A DNA stretch of 6,767 nt from Mariprofundaceae bacterium (GTDB taxonomy: Bacteria; Pseudomonadota; Zetaproteobacteria; Mariprofundales; Mariprofundaceae), in assembly GCA_027035825.1 (NCBI GenBank), contig JALVTX010000197.1:1-6767 (forward strand), given 5' to 3'. Below the pieces are notes generated by a model, which saw nothing but the letters and a program-made list of their open reading frames with translations, was not told the origin of the DNA and did no database searches. Below are positions 1-6,503 of this stretch, in pieces. Every line of letters starts with the position of its first letter. Position 1 is the first letter of the stretch. A program made the position numbers and the translations under genes.

Positions 1-737
1 TCGACAAGCTGACCAAGGCGCACGTCGGCGAGCGCTTCGCCATCATTCTCGAGGGCGTGGTGCAGTCCGCGCCGGTCATCCGCGAGCGCATCTCCGGCGG
101 CCGGGCGCAGATCACCGGCAGCTTCACGCCGCGGGAGGCGCACGACCTGGCCATCGTGCTGCGCGCCGGCGCCCTGCCGGCGCCGGTCAAGGTGGTGGAG
201 GAGCGCTCCATCGGCCCGAGCCTCGGCAAGGACTCTGTCGAACAGGGCATGAACTCCATCATCATCGGCGGCATCCTGGTGCTGGTGTTCATGGCCATCT
301 ATTACCGCGCCTTCGGCCTCGTGGCCGATCTCGCGCTGGCCTTCAACATGCTGCTCATCGTGGCCGCGATGAGCATGATCGGCGCCACGCTGACGCTGCC
401 CGGCATGGCCGGCATCGTGCTGACCATCGGCATGGCCGTGGACGCAAACGTGCTCATCTTCGAGCGCATTCGCGAGGAGCTGCACCTGGGCAAGACGCCG
501 CTGGCGGCCATCGACGGCGGCTACGACAAGGCCTTCACCACCATCGTGGACGCCAACATCACGACGCTGATCGCCGCCATCGTGCTGTTCCAGTTCGGCA
601 GCGGGCCGGTCAAGGGCTTCGCGGTGACGCTGTCGGTGGGCATCCTAGCCTCGATGTTCACGGCCATCACCTTCACCCGCGCGGTCATCGCCCTATTCCT
701 GGAGCGTCGCGGCCGCGTTGAATCGCTGAGCATCTGA
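1..737 (+). CDS. secD: Protein translocase subunit SecD (3' part, 5' end outside window)
   Basis: SecD forms the SecDF complex in the inner membrane, which uses the proton gradient to help pull preproteins through SecYEG on the periplasmic side. Reading starts at codon 3-5 and gives 244 visible C-terminal residues. The first ~75 are the end of the periplasmic P1 region, with the family motif GRAQITGSF at visible residues 33-41. They are followed by the C-terminal transmembrane bundle. Hallmarks there are LPGMAGIVLTIGMAVDANVL (132-151), whose Asp belongs to the conserved proton-path segment, then IFERIREE, AFTTIVDANITTLI and GPVKGFAVTL. The protein ends ERRGRVESLSI, a normal SecD terminus. secF follows after 12 nt, the classical pairing. 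The first in-frame start in the window (GTG 57) lies inside the domain and is not the real start. Family assignment is essentially certain. Confidence 0.97.
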   Translation, partial: DKLTKAHVGERFAIILEGVVQSAPVIRERISGGRAQITGSFTPREAHDLAIVLRAGALPAPVKVVEERSIGPSLGKDSVEQGMNSIIIGGILVLVFMAIYYRAFGLVADLALAFNMLLIVAAMSMIGATLTLPGMAGIVLTIGMAVDANVLIFERIREELHLGKTPLAAIDGGYDKAFTTIVDANITTLIAAIVLFQFGSGPVKGFAVTLSVGILASMFTAITFTRAVIALFLERRGRVESLSI

Positions 738-741
738 GGAC
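737..741 (+). promoter_or_regulatory. Ribosome binding site of secF
   Basis: GAGGA lies 8 nt before the ATG at 750 and overlaps the last base of the secD stop codon. This supports the secF start and suggests coupling to secD translation. Confidence 0.7.
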
Positions 742-749
742 CTGCCGAC

Positions 750-1694
750 ATGCAACTGATCCGTCCCGACACCCATTTCGACTTCATCGGCCGGCGCAAG
801 CCGGCGCTGGCCCTCTCGGGCCTGCTCGTGCTGGCCTCCATCGTCCTGCTCGTCGTCAAGGGGCTGAACTTCGGCATCGACTTCACCGGCGGCACGCTGG
901 TGGAGGTGAAGTTCCAGCACCCGCCGGCCATCGCCGACGTGCGCCAGGCGCTGAAGCCCGCCGGCTACGGCCAGGCCGTGATTCAGGAATACGGCGCGCC
1001 GGATGAAATCCTGATCCGCGTGCAGAACAAGGCGGGCGAGAAGTCCTCCACCATCAGCACCGCCGTGCTGGGCGCGCTGTCCAAGCGCTTCGGCAAGAGC
1101 GAAGTGACGATGCGCCGGGTCGAGTACGTCGGCCCGCAGGTGGGTCGCGAGCTCACCCGCGCCGGCATCATGGCCGTGCTGATCGCGATGGTGGCCATCC
1201 TGCTTTACGTCACCGTGCGCTTCGAGCTGCGGTTCGCGCTGGGCGCGGACGCGGCGCTGGTGCACGACGTGACCATCGTGCTGGGGCTGTTCTCGCTCAC
1301 CGGGGCCGAGTTCAACCTGCCGGTGGTGGCGGCGTTGCTCACCGTCATCGGCTATTCGCTGAACGACACCATCGTCGTCTTCGACCGCATCCGCGAGAAC
1401 CTGGCCGCCAACCGCAAGAAAAAGAACCCGGACTCCGAGGCCGACGTGGCCAACGCCGCCATCAACCAGACGCTGGCCCGCACCCTGATGACCTCGCTGA
1501 CCACGCTGCTGGTGGTGGTGGCGCTGTTCTTCCTGGGCGGCGAGGTGATCCACGGCTTTGCGATGGCGCTGTTGGCCGGCATCATCGTCGGCACCTATTC
1601 CTCCATCTTCGTCGCCAGCCCCATCATGCTGGCGCTGGCCGGGCGCTTCAAGGCCAGCGAGGAGGAAACCCGCGAACTGGAGGCGAGGCCCTGA
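750..1694 (+). CDS. secF: Protein translocase subunit SecF
   Basis: This is the partner of SecD in the inner-membrane SecDF complex that drives late steps of preprotein export with the proton motive force. The 314 residues match the usual SecF length. TM1 is at about 18-37 and is followed by the signature GIDFTGGTLVEV (42-53). The periplasmic P4 domain spans about 55-130. TM2-TM6 fill the rest, with conserved ALVHDVTIVLGL (169-180), VIGYSLNDTIVVFDRIREN (199-217) and NQTLARTLMTSLTTLL (239-254). A lysine-rich cytoplasmic loop (RKKKNPDSE, 222-230) follows TM4. The start ATG has a good ribosome site and sits 12 nt after secD. The tail KASEEETRELEARP is a short acidic cytoplasmic end whose coding sequence also carries the probable ribosome site of the next gene. 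Nothing is truncated. Confidence 0.98.
   Translation: MQLIRPDTHFDFIGRRKPALALSGLLVLASIVLLVVKGLNFGIDFTGGTLVEVKFQHPPAIADVRQALKPAGYGQAVIQEYGAPDEILIRVQNKAGEKSSTISTAVLGALSKRFGKSEVTMRRVEYVGPQVGRELTRAGIMAVLIAMVAILLYVTVRFELRFALGADAALVHDVTIVLGLFSLTGAEFNLPVVAALLTVIGYSLNDTIVVFDRIRENLAANRKKKNPDSEADVANAAINQTLARTLMTSLTTLLVVVALFFLGGEVIHGFAMALLAGIIVGTYSSIFVASPIMLALAGRFKASEEETRELEARP
1679..1683 (+). promoter_or_regulatory. Ribosome binding site for the Mth938-like gene
   Basis: GGAGG lies inside the last codons of secF, 7 nt before a CTG at 1691 that overlaps the secF stop (CTGA, 1691-1694). It is the main argument for a CTG start, because the frame has no ATG, GTG or TTG between about 1505 and 1777. Confidence 0.55.
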
Positions 1695-2086
1695 GCCCGA
1701 GCCTGCCGGGCGACGTCACGCCGCAGCCGAAGGAAGGCACGCCGGTCTTCCGCGCCTACGGCGACAGCTTCCTGCAAGTGGGCGACGAACGCATCGCCAC
1801 CGGCCTCATCATCCACCGGGGGCGTCTGGAGGCACCGTGGGGGCCGGCTCGCCTGGCGGAACTCGCGCCCGAGCACCTGCAAGCCCTCGCCGCCGATCCG
1901 CCGGAGGTGCTGCTCATCGGCACGGGACGCGTCACCGCCTTCCCGCCCGCCGCCATGCTGGAGTGGCTGGGCCTGAACCGCATCGGCTTCGAGTGCATGG
2001 ACAGCCGCTCCGCCGCCCGCACCTACAACATCCTCATCGCCGAGGGCCGCGACGTGGCCATCGCCATGCTGCCGCCGGGAGCCTGA
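1691..2086 (+). CDS. Mth938-like domain (DUF498) protein, probable CTG start
   Basis: This is a small soluble protein of the Mth938-like family (DUF498, related to mitochondrial NDUFAF3). Its bacterial role is not established, although the eukaryotic relative assists complex I assembly. Family features visible are the FRAYGDSFLQVGDERIATG strand region, the core EVLLIGTGRVTAFPP, the segment GLNRIGFECMDSRSAARTYN and the ending LIAEGRDVAIAMLPPGA. The only conventional start is GTG 1778, which would give 102 residues and cut off the first part of the domain. Starting at CTG 1691 gives 131 residues, overlaps the secF stop by 4 nt and has GGAGG at 7 nt. The extra region encodes SPSLPGDVTPQPKEGTPVF and the first domain strand. 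The family commonly follows secF in Xanthomonadales-like genomes (from memory). The family call is firm; the start is an inference. Confidence 0.85.
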   Translation: MSPSLPGDVTPQPKEGTPVFRAYGDSFLQVGDERIATGLIIHRGRLEAPWGPARLAELAPEHLQALAADPPEVLLIGTGRVTAFPPAAMLEWLGLNRIGFECMDSRSAARTYNILIAEGRDVAIAMLPPGA

Positions 2087-2089
2087 CGC

Positions 2090-2473
2090 GTGCCCCGCTT
2101 TGAGCTGTGCATCGAGACCCATTTCGCGGCCGCGCACCAGCTACGCGGCTACGATGGCGACTGCGCCCGGCTGCACGGCCACAACTGGCACGTGCGGCTG
2201 TTCGTGACCTGCCGCGAACTCGACGCGCTCGGCATGGGCGTGGACTACAAGGTGCTCAAGCGCGAGCTCAAGGCGGTGCTGGCGGGCTGGGATCACTACA
2301 ACCTGAACGACATCCCGCCGTTTGACGCCATCAATCCCACCAGCGAGAACGTGGCCCGCGTGCTGCTGGAAGAAATGGGCCGCCGCCTGAACGACGGGCG
2401 CGTGCGCGTCTCGCGCATCGAGATCGCCGAGACCTGCACCGCCAGCGTCACCTGCTGGCCGGACGAGGATTGA
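2090..2473 (+). CDS. queD: 6-carboxytetrahydropterin synthase QueD (PTPS family)
   Basis: QueD converts 7,8-dihydroneopterin triphosphate to 6-carboxy-5,6,7,8-tetrahydropterin, the first dedicated step of queuosine/preQ0 synthesis in the cytoplasm. The 127-residue product shows the full PTPS set: zinc ligands His16, His29 and His31 (the last two in LHGHNW), catalytic Cys25 in the CxxxHGH spacing, GMGVDYKVLK (48-57), the catalytic Asp68-His69 pair, PTSEN (83-87) and the pterin-binding Glu114 in AETC. The Cys in CxxxHGH favours QueD/PTPS over the folate-type PTPS-III variant. The start is GTG 2090, with GGGAG at 2077-2081 (8-nt spacer), only 3 nt after the preceding stop. No queC, queE or queF is visible nearby, so the specific pathway rests on family motifs. 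A pyruvoyl-tetrahydropterin synthase activity cannot be fully excluded. Confidence 0.9.
   Translation: MPRFELCIETHFAAAHQLRGYDGDCARLHGHNWHVRLFVTCRELDALGMGVDYKVLKRELKAVLAGWDHYNLNDIPPFDAINPTSENVARVLLEEMGRRLNDGRVRVSRIEIAETCTASVTCWPDED
2465..2469 (+). promoter_or_regulatory. Ribosome binding site deciding the DUF1820 start
   Basis: GAGGA ends 6 nt before ATG 2476 but directly abuts the in-frame TTG at 2470. The ATG is therefore the likelier start. Confidence 0.7.
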
Positions 2474-2475
2474 GC

Positions 2476-2814
2476 ATGGTCGCCAGACCGCTCTACCGCA
2501 TCGCCTTCATCAACCAGGGCAAGGTGTACGAGGTCTACGCCCGGCATGTCGGCGGCTCCGGCATCATGGGCTTCGTCGAGGTCTCGGGGTTGGAGTTCGA
2601 CGCCCGCGCCAGCGTGGTCGTGGATCCCGGCGAGGAGGCGCTGCGGCAGGAATTCGCGCGCGTCAAGCGCTTCCACGTCCCGATGCACGCGGTGATCCGC
2701 GTGGACGAGGTGGAGCAGGTCGGCCAGGCCAAGGTGCGTGATCTCCCCGAGGGCGCGAACGTCACCCCCTTCCCGCTCGTCTCCGGGCGTCCGCCCCGCG
2801 AGGATCGCTCATAG
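2476..2814 (+). CDS. DUF1820 family protein
   Basis: This is a small conserved protein of unknown function in the DUF1820 family, which is widespread in proteobacteria. The 112 residues begin MVARPLYRIAFINQGKVYEV and contain the family pattern YxIxFxNQGxVYEVYARHV, then GIMGFVEVSGLEF, VVVDPGEEALRQEF and VPMHAVIRVDEVEQVG. There is no signal peptide, membrane segment or metal-binding cluster, so it is probably a cytosolic protein of mostly beta-strand character. The pattern ends around KV, and the last ~25 residues (GANVTPFPL onward) look like a flexible tail. ATG 2476 was chosen over TTG 2470 because of ribosome-site spacing. It starts 2 nt after queD stops, as the last gene of the secDF operon. 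The context gives no clear function: a link to export or to tRNA modification would be guilt by association only. Confidence 0.9.
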   Translation: MVARPLYRIAFINQGKVYEVYARHVGGSGIMGFVEVSGLEFDARASVVVDPGEEALRQEFARVKRFHVPMHAVIRVDEVEQVGQAKVRDLPEGANVTPFPLVSGRPPREDRS

Positions 2815-2822
2815 GCGAAAGC

Positions 2823-2843
2823 TCCCCGAATCAGCGCCGGGGA
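2823..2843. terminator. Small hairpin between convergent genes (weak terminator candidate)
   Basis: TCCCCG (2823-2828) and CGGGGA (2838-2843) can form a perfect 6-bp stem with a 9-nt loop. It lies between the DUF1820 stop and the end of the convergent fecR-type gene, partly inside the latter's last codons. Neither side has a T-tract, so intrinsic termination is doubtful. It is the only candidate in the 16-nt convergent gap. Confidence 0.25.
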
Positions 2844-3697
2844 TGATGCGGATGCGGCCGCCCCATGCCGCGTCCGCCCCTGTGCATTCTATCGGGATGC
2901 ATTCCGCCAGGATGCCGCGCGCGGGGATGTTCCCGCATGCCATGGCGGCGATGTGGCTGCATCGCCGGCCGATGCCGCAAGCGTCGCGGATGGATGCCCC
3001 TGCGCTTCAACAGGTGCGCCCGTCGCCGCAGGCGCCCCTGCAAGCGCGGCGGCACGTGACGGCGGAAACTGGCCGGCACATGGCGACGAAAGCGGAACGG
3101 ATGCGCTCTCCGCCGCTCGGCATACTGGCCGGGGCGCAGCACGATGCGGCGACCGGCCAGGCGGCCGCGCTCCAGCTTCTCGGCCAGCTCGACCTCGCCC
3201 TCCTCCAGCGCGGCCCGCGATTCCGCGGCTTCGCCCTCGCCCGTCACCTCCAGCACCCCCTCGGTGCCGCGCACGCCCAGCACGGCGGTGGGCATGTGGA
3301 AGCGATAGCTGCTGTCCCGGCTCCTGAGCCTGGCCACGGCGAAGCGAAGCCAGCCCGTCGCCAGCTCGATCGCCGCCGACAGCACGCTGCGATCCTCGCG
3401 CAACTGGTAATCCCGGATCTTCATGCTGCTGTTGGCGCCAATGGCCAGGCTGGAGCCATCATCCATGTCCAGTTGCGCCGAGGCCCCCTCGCCGCTGACC
3501 AGCACGTCCCCCGGCTCCACGTTCACGCCCGGCTCGGCCATCAGCACCTCGTCGCCGCGGTGCAGGTCCACCTCGCCGTTCACATCGCTGATGACGCCCA
3601 CCACGCCGGCCGTCGCCGTCCCGGACGCCAGCAGCCAGAGCATCATCCCGAATCCTGGCAACCAGCCAGACATCCAGCCTCTCGTCGTCCACGCCAT
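2831..3697 (-). CDS. Exported FecR-domain protein with Arg/His-rich C-terminal tail
   Basis: This is a predicted 288-residue envelope protein. The N-terminus is a signal peptide: a charged start (MAWTTRGW), hydrophobic GMMLWLLASG, and probable cleavage after ATA at residue 30. A FecR domain follows (about 35-150), with GVISDVNGEVDLHRGDEVL, EPGDVLVSGEGASAQLDMDD, SLAIGANSSMKI and the hallmark TAVLGVRGTEGVLEV (137-151). An acidic stretch (GEGEAAESRAALEEGEVEL) leads to LRPGQYAE. The last 94 residues (195-288) are very basic, with 30 Arg, 15 His and only two acidic residues, and end PHPHHPRR. FecR domains sense periplasmic signals in iron uptake systems, but no sigma factor or TonB receptor is adjacent, so that role is not implied. 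ATG 3697 was chosen over ATG 3721 because AGGAGG sits 6 nt before it and the signal peptide is then normal. The large plus-strand ORF over the same bases is a shadow. Confidence 0.85.
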   Translation of the reverse strand: MAWTTRGWMSGWLPGFGMMLWLLASGTATAGVVGVISDVNGEVDLHRGDEVLMAEPGVNVEPGDVLVSGEGASAQLDMDDGSSLAIGANSSMKIRDYQLREDRSVLSAAIELATGWLRFAVARLRSRDSSYRFHMPTAVLGVRGTEGVLEVTGEGEAAESRAALEEGEVELAEKLERGRLAGRRIVLRPGQYAERRRAHPFRFRRHVPASFRRHVPPRLQGRLRRRAHLLKRRGIHPRRLRHRPAMQPHRRHGMREHPRARHPGGMHPDRMHRGGRGMGRPHPHHPRR

Positions 3698-3814
3698 CGC
3701 CCACCTCCTGAGGCCCAGCATAAGCCATGAATATTACTTCCGTCCATCCGCCCCTTGCCTTTTGCATCCGGGCGGTAGCACACTTGGCATGATGAACGCG
3801 CAAGGGAGGCGGCC
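3698..3814. promoter_or_regulatory. Divergent intergenic region with presumed promoters for both flanking genes
   Basis: These 117 nt separate the FecR-domain gene (minus) from the SPOR-domain gene (plus), so both start signals must lie here unless transcription enters from further away. The stretch around 3721-3767 is clearly more AT-rich than its surroundings. TAATAT-like and TATGCT-like elements can be read on the minus strand and TTGCCT/TTTGCA on the plus strand, but no pair has convincing -35/-10 spacing. A perfect 6-bp inverted repeat, CCGCCC (3748-3753) and GGGCGG (3770-3775), lies in the middle and could be an operator or stem. Confidence 0.45.
3704..3709 (-). promoter_or_regulatory. 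Ribosome binding site of the FecR-domain gene
   Basis: Read on the minus strand this is AGGAGG, a full Shine-Dalgarno match, 6 nt before the ATG at 3697. It would lie inside the coding region if the upstream ATG at 3721 were used, so it decides for the shorter protein. Confidence 0.85.
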
Positions 3815-5050
3815 ATGAACGACCAGACGCGGGAACCGGACGACATTCATGACATTGACGCCTTCATCGACGATTTCGAGCGCACCGTCAAGCTGGATTC
3901 CCCGTCCCTGACCACCGGAGCGCGCGCCCCGGACGGGCTGGAAGACCTGGATGCATTGTTCGCCGACGAACCGTCCACGCCGACAAAGGACGCTGATCCG
4001 TCCGCAACAAGGGCGACAACGCCGAACGAACGCGCCAGAGCCAAGAACGCTCCGCCCCGCCAACGGGAGAACAACGCCACCGCAACCACCGCCAAGGAAC
4101 CGGCCGCGCCGGCGGAACCCCCAACCGAACCCCTAACCGAAGCGCCAAAGACGGCCGGCGCGGCGAACGCCTCCCCCAAGCCCCGGAAGGTGGAGCTGAC
4201 CGAGGAGGCCATGCTGCCCGCCAACGAACCAGCCGCGACCGAACCGTCCGTCGCTGGCGAGGCCGACGGGACTGGCAAGCCCGCCCCGCCCCGCTCGGAG
4301 CCGGACAACCGGGGCGACCGGCCGAGCGATGGCGAGACGCCTCCCGCCGCTCCGGCCAGCGAGGCTCCCGCGCGCGGTGAGGCACCGGCCTCCCGCCCCT
4401 CGACCGCCGCGCCGCTGCTCATGCTGCTGGCCATCGCCGCGCTGGGCGCGGGCGGTGCGGCATGGTGGCAGGCCAATCAGGCCAGCGAACGCCTGGATCG
4501 CCTTGAGCAACGCCTGACCACGCTGGAACGCCAGTCCGCCCGCACTCCCGCCGCCACGGGCAACAAGGCGCTGAATGATCGCGTCAACGAACTGGCCGCC
4601 CGACTGGAGAAACACCTCAAGGCCGTGGCCATGAAGCCCGCGTCGCCGGCAACGGCTCCGGCGGCCGCATCCGCCGTGCAACCCAAGCCGCCGGCGCCAC
4701 ATGAGTTCGCAACCCGGCCAGCCATCACCCCCGCCACGCCCAAAGCCGCCGCTGGCCATGCCCGCCCCGCCACGGCGAAGCCGGCGAAGGCCAGCGCCGC
4801 CACGGCCACATCGTCCGGCCCCTGGGTAGTCAATCTCACATCCCTGTCGGACATCCACGCGGCCAAGGCCGAGGTGGCGCGGTTGAGGCGCATGGGCATC
4901 GCGGCCGAGCGCATCGCGGTTCGCGCCGGCGGGCGCACCTGGCAGCGCATCCGCGTGACAGGCTTCGCCAGCCGCAAGGATGCCGAGCAGGCAAGCCGCG
5001 CGCTGTCCCGCGGGCTTGGCCTCACCGACGTCTGGGTGAGCCGGCGTTGA
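3815..5050 (+). CDS. Single-pass membrane protein with C-terminal SPOR domain (FtsN/DamX/DedD-like layout)
   Basis: SPOR domains bind denuded glycan strands of septal peptidoglycan, and proteins of this layout usually act at or near the division site. Of 411 residues, about 1-195 form a long, disordered, Pro/Ala/Glu-rich cytoplasmic segment. One TM helix follows (about 198-217, PLLMLLAIAALGAGGAAWW), then two short predicted coiled coils (222-243 SERLDRLEQRLTTLERQ; 251-271 KALNDRVNELAARLEKHLKA). A Pro/Ala/Lys linker (274-333) leads to the SPOR domain (about 335-411) with GPWVVNLTSLSDIHAAKAEV, GIAAERIAV and WQRIRVTGFASRKDAEQA. The topology is type II, with the SPOR domain in the periplasm. The N-terminal segment holds two related acidic motifs, DIDAFIDDF (13-21) and DLDALFADE (44-52). 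The start has AAGGGAGG 5 nt upstream (3802-3809). It cannot be named as FtsN, DamX or DedD from sequence alone because the non-SPOR parts are not recognisable. Confidence 0.88.
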   Translation: MNDQTREPDDIHDIDAFIDDFERTVKLDSPSLTTGARAPDGLEDLDALFADEPSTPTKDADPSATRATTPNERARAKNAPPRQRENNATATTAKEPAAPAEPPTEPLTEAPKTAGAANASPKPRKVELTEEAMLPANEPAATEPSVAGEADGTGKPAPPRSEPDNRGDRPSDGETPPAAPASEAPARGEAPASRPSTAAPLLMLLAIAALGAGGAAWWQANQASERLDRLEQRLTTLERQSARTPAATGNKALNDRVNELAARLEKHLKAVAMKPASPATAPAAASAVQPKPPAPHEFATRPAITPATPKAAAGHARPATAKPAKASAATATSSGPWVVNLTSLSDIHAAKAEVARLRRMGIAAERIAVRAGGRTWQRIRVTGFASRKDAEQASRALSRGLGLTDVWVSRR

Positions 5051-5086
5051 CATCGCGGCGGCCGCTTTCTACCGTCGCCCGACCTC

Positions 5087-5100
5087 GGGCCGGCAGGCCC
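5087..5100 (+). other. Small hairpin in the 68-nt SPOR-hemL gap
   Basis: GGGCC (5087-5091), loop GGCA, GGCCC (5096-5100) can form a 5-bp GC stem ending 8 nt before the hemL ribosome site GGGAGG (5109-5114). There is no T-tract after it. It could weakly modulate readthrough or be chance in GC-rich DNA. The gap holds no recognisable promoter. Confidence 0.2.
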
Positions 5101-5118
5101 TGAATCCCGGGAGGTTCC

Positions 5119-6420
<1,302 letters not shown>

Positions 6421-6426
6421 ACCGGA

Positions 6427-6497
6427 ACCACCAAGCCACCAAGGCACAAAGGAAAGACGCGAGACTCTTGGTGTCTTCGTGCCTTTGTGGTTGGTAA
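6427..6497. repeat. Imperfect palindromic repeat between hemL and hisI
   Basis: The left arm 6430-6451 (ACCAAGCCACCAAGGCACAA plus AG) pairs with the right arm 6475-6495 (the complement reads ACCAACCACAAAGGCACGAA plus G). This is about 19 matched pairs with one bulged G (6435) and two mismatches. An alternative inner pairing is AAGAC (6454-6458) with GTCTT (6473-6477). Base composition and word use (CCACCAAGG, CTTTGTGG) differ strongly from the surrounding GC-rich codon-structured DNA. From memory, closely similar CCACCAAGGCAC...CTTTGTGG palindromes are scattered through intergenic regions of many unrelated bacteria and are often mis-called as short ORFs. No transposase is nearby. It probably acts as an RNA hairpin in the hemL-hisI transcript or is a mobile REP/MITE-like element. 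Confidence 0.75.
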
Positions 6498-6503
6498 CCC
6501 ATA

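Noticed and set aside
693..1553. 286-residue minus-strand ORF inside secF
   Set aside because: It is low-complexity His/Gln/Gly/Asp sequence antisense to a clear secF gene, with no domain or start signal.
1558..2103. 181-residue plus-strand ORF overlapping secF and the Mth938-like gene
   Set aside because: It is Arg/Pro/Ala/His-rich out-of-frame sequence; both overlapped genes have family motifs in their own frames.
2831..3697. FecR gene as part of an iron-uptake FecIR system
   Set aside because: No sigma factor or TonB-dependent receptor gene is adjacent, and the protein begins with a cleavable-type signal peptide where FecR would have a cytoplasmic anti-sigma segment.
3695..3721. Upstream ATG at 3721 as the FecR gene start
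   Set aside because: The full Shine-Dalgarno AGGAGG would lie inside that coding extension, and ATG 3697 has ideal spacing.
2738..3730. 330-residue plus-strand ORF over the FecR gene
   Set aside because: It is an antisense shadow: composition is Ala/His/Arg/Pro with no family motif, it begins inside the DUF1820 gene, and the minus strand has a signal peptide, FecR motifs and a perfect ribosome site.
5055..5065. GC palindrome followed by TTTCT after the SPOR gene as a terminator
   Set aside because: The palindrome GCGGCCGC leaves no usable loop, and the T-run is too short.
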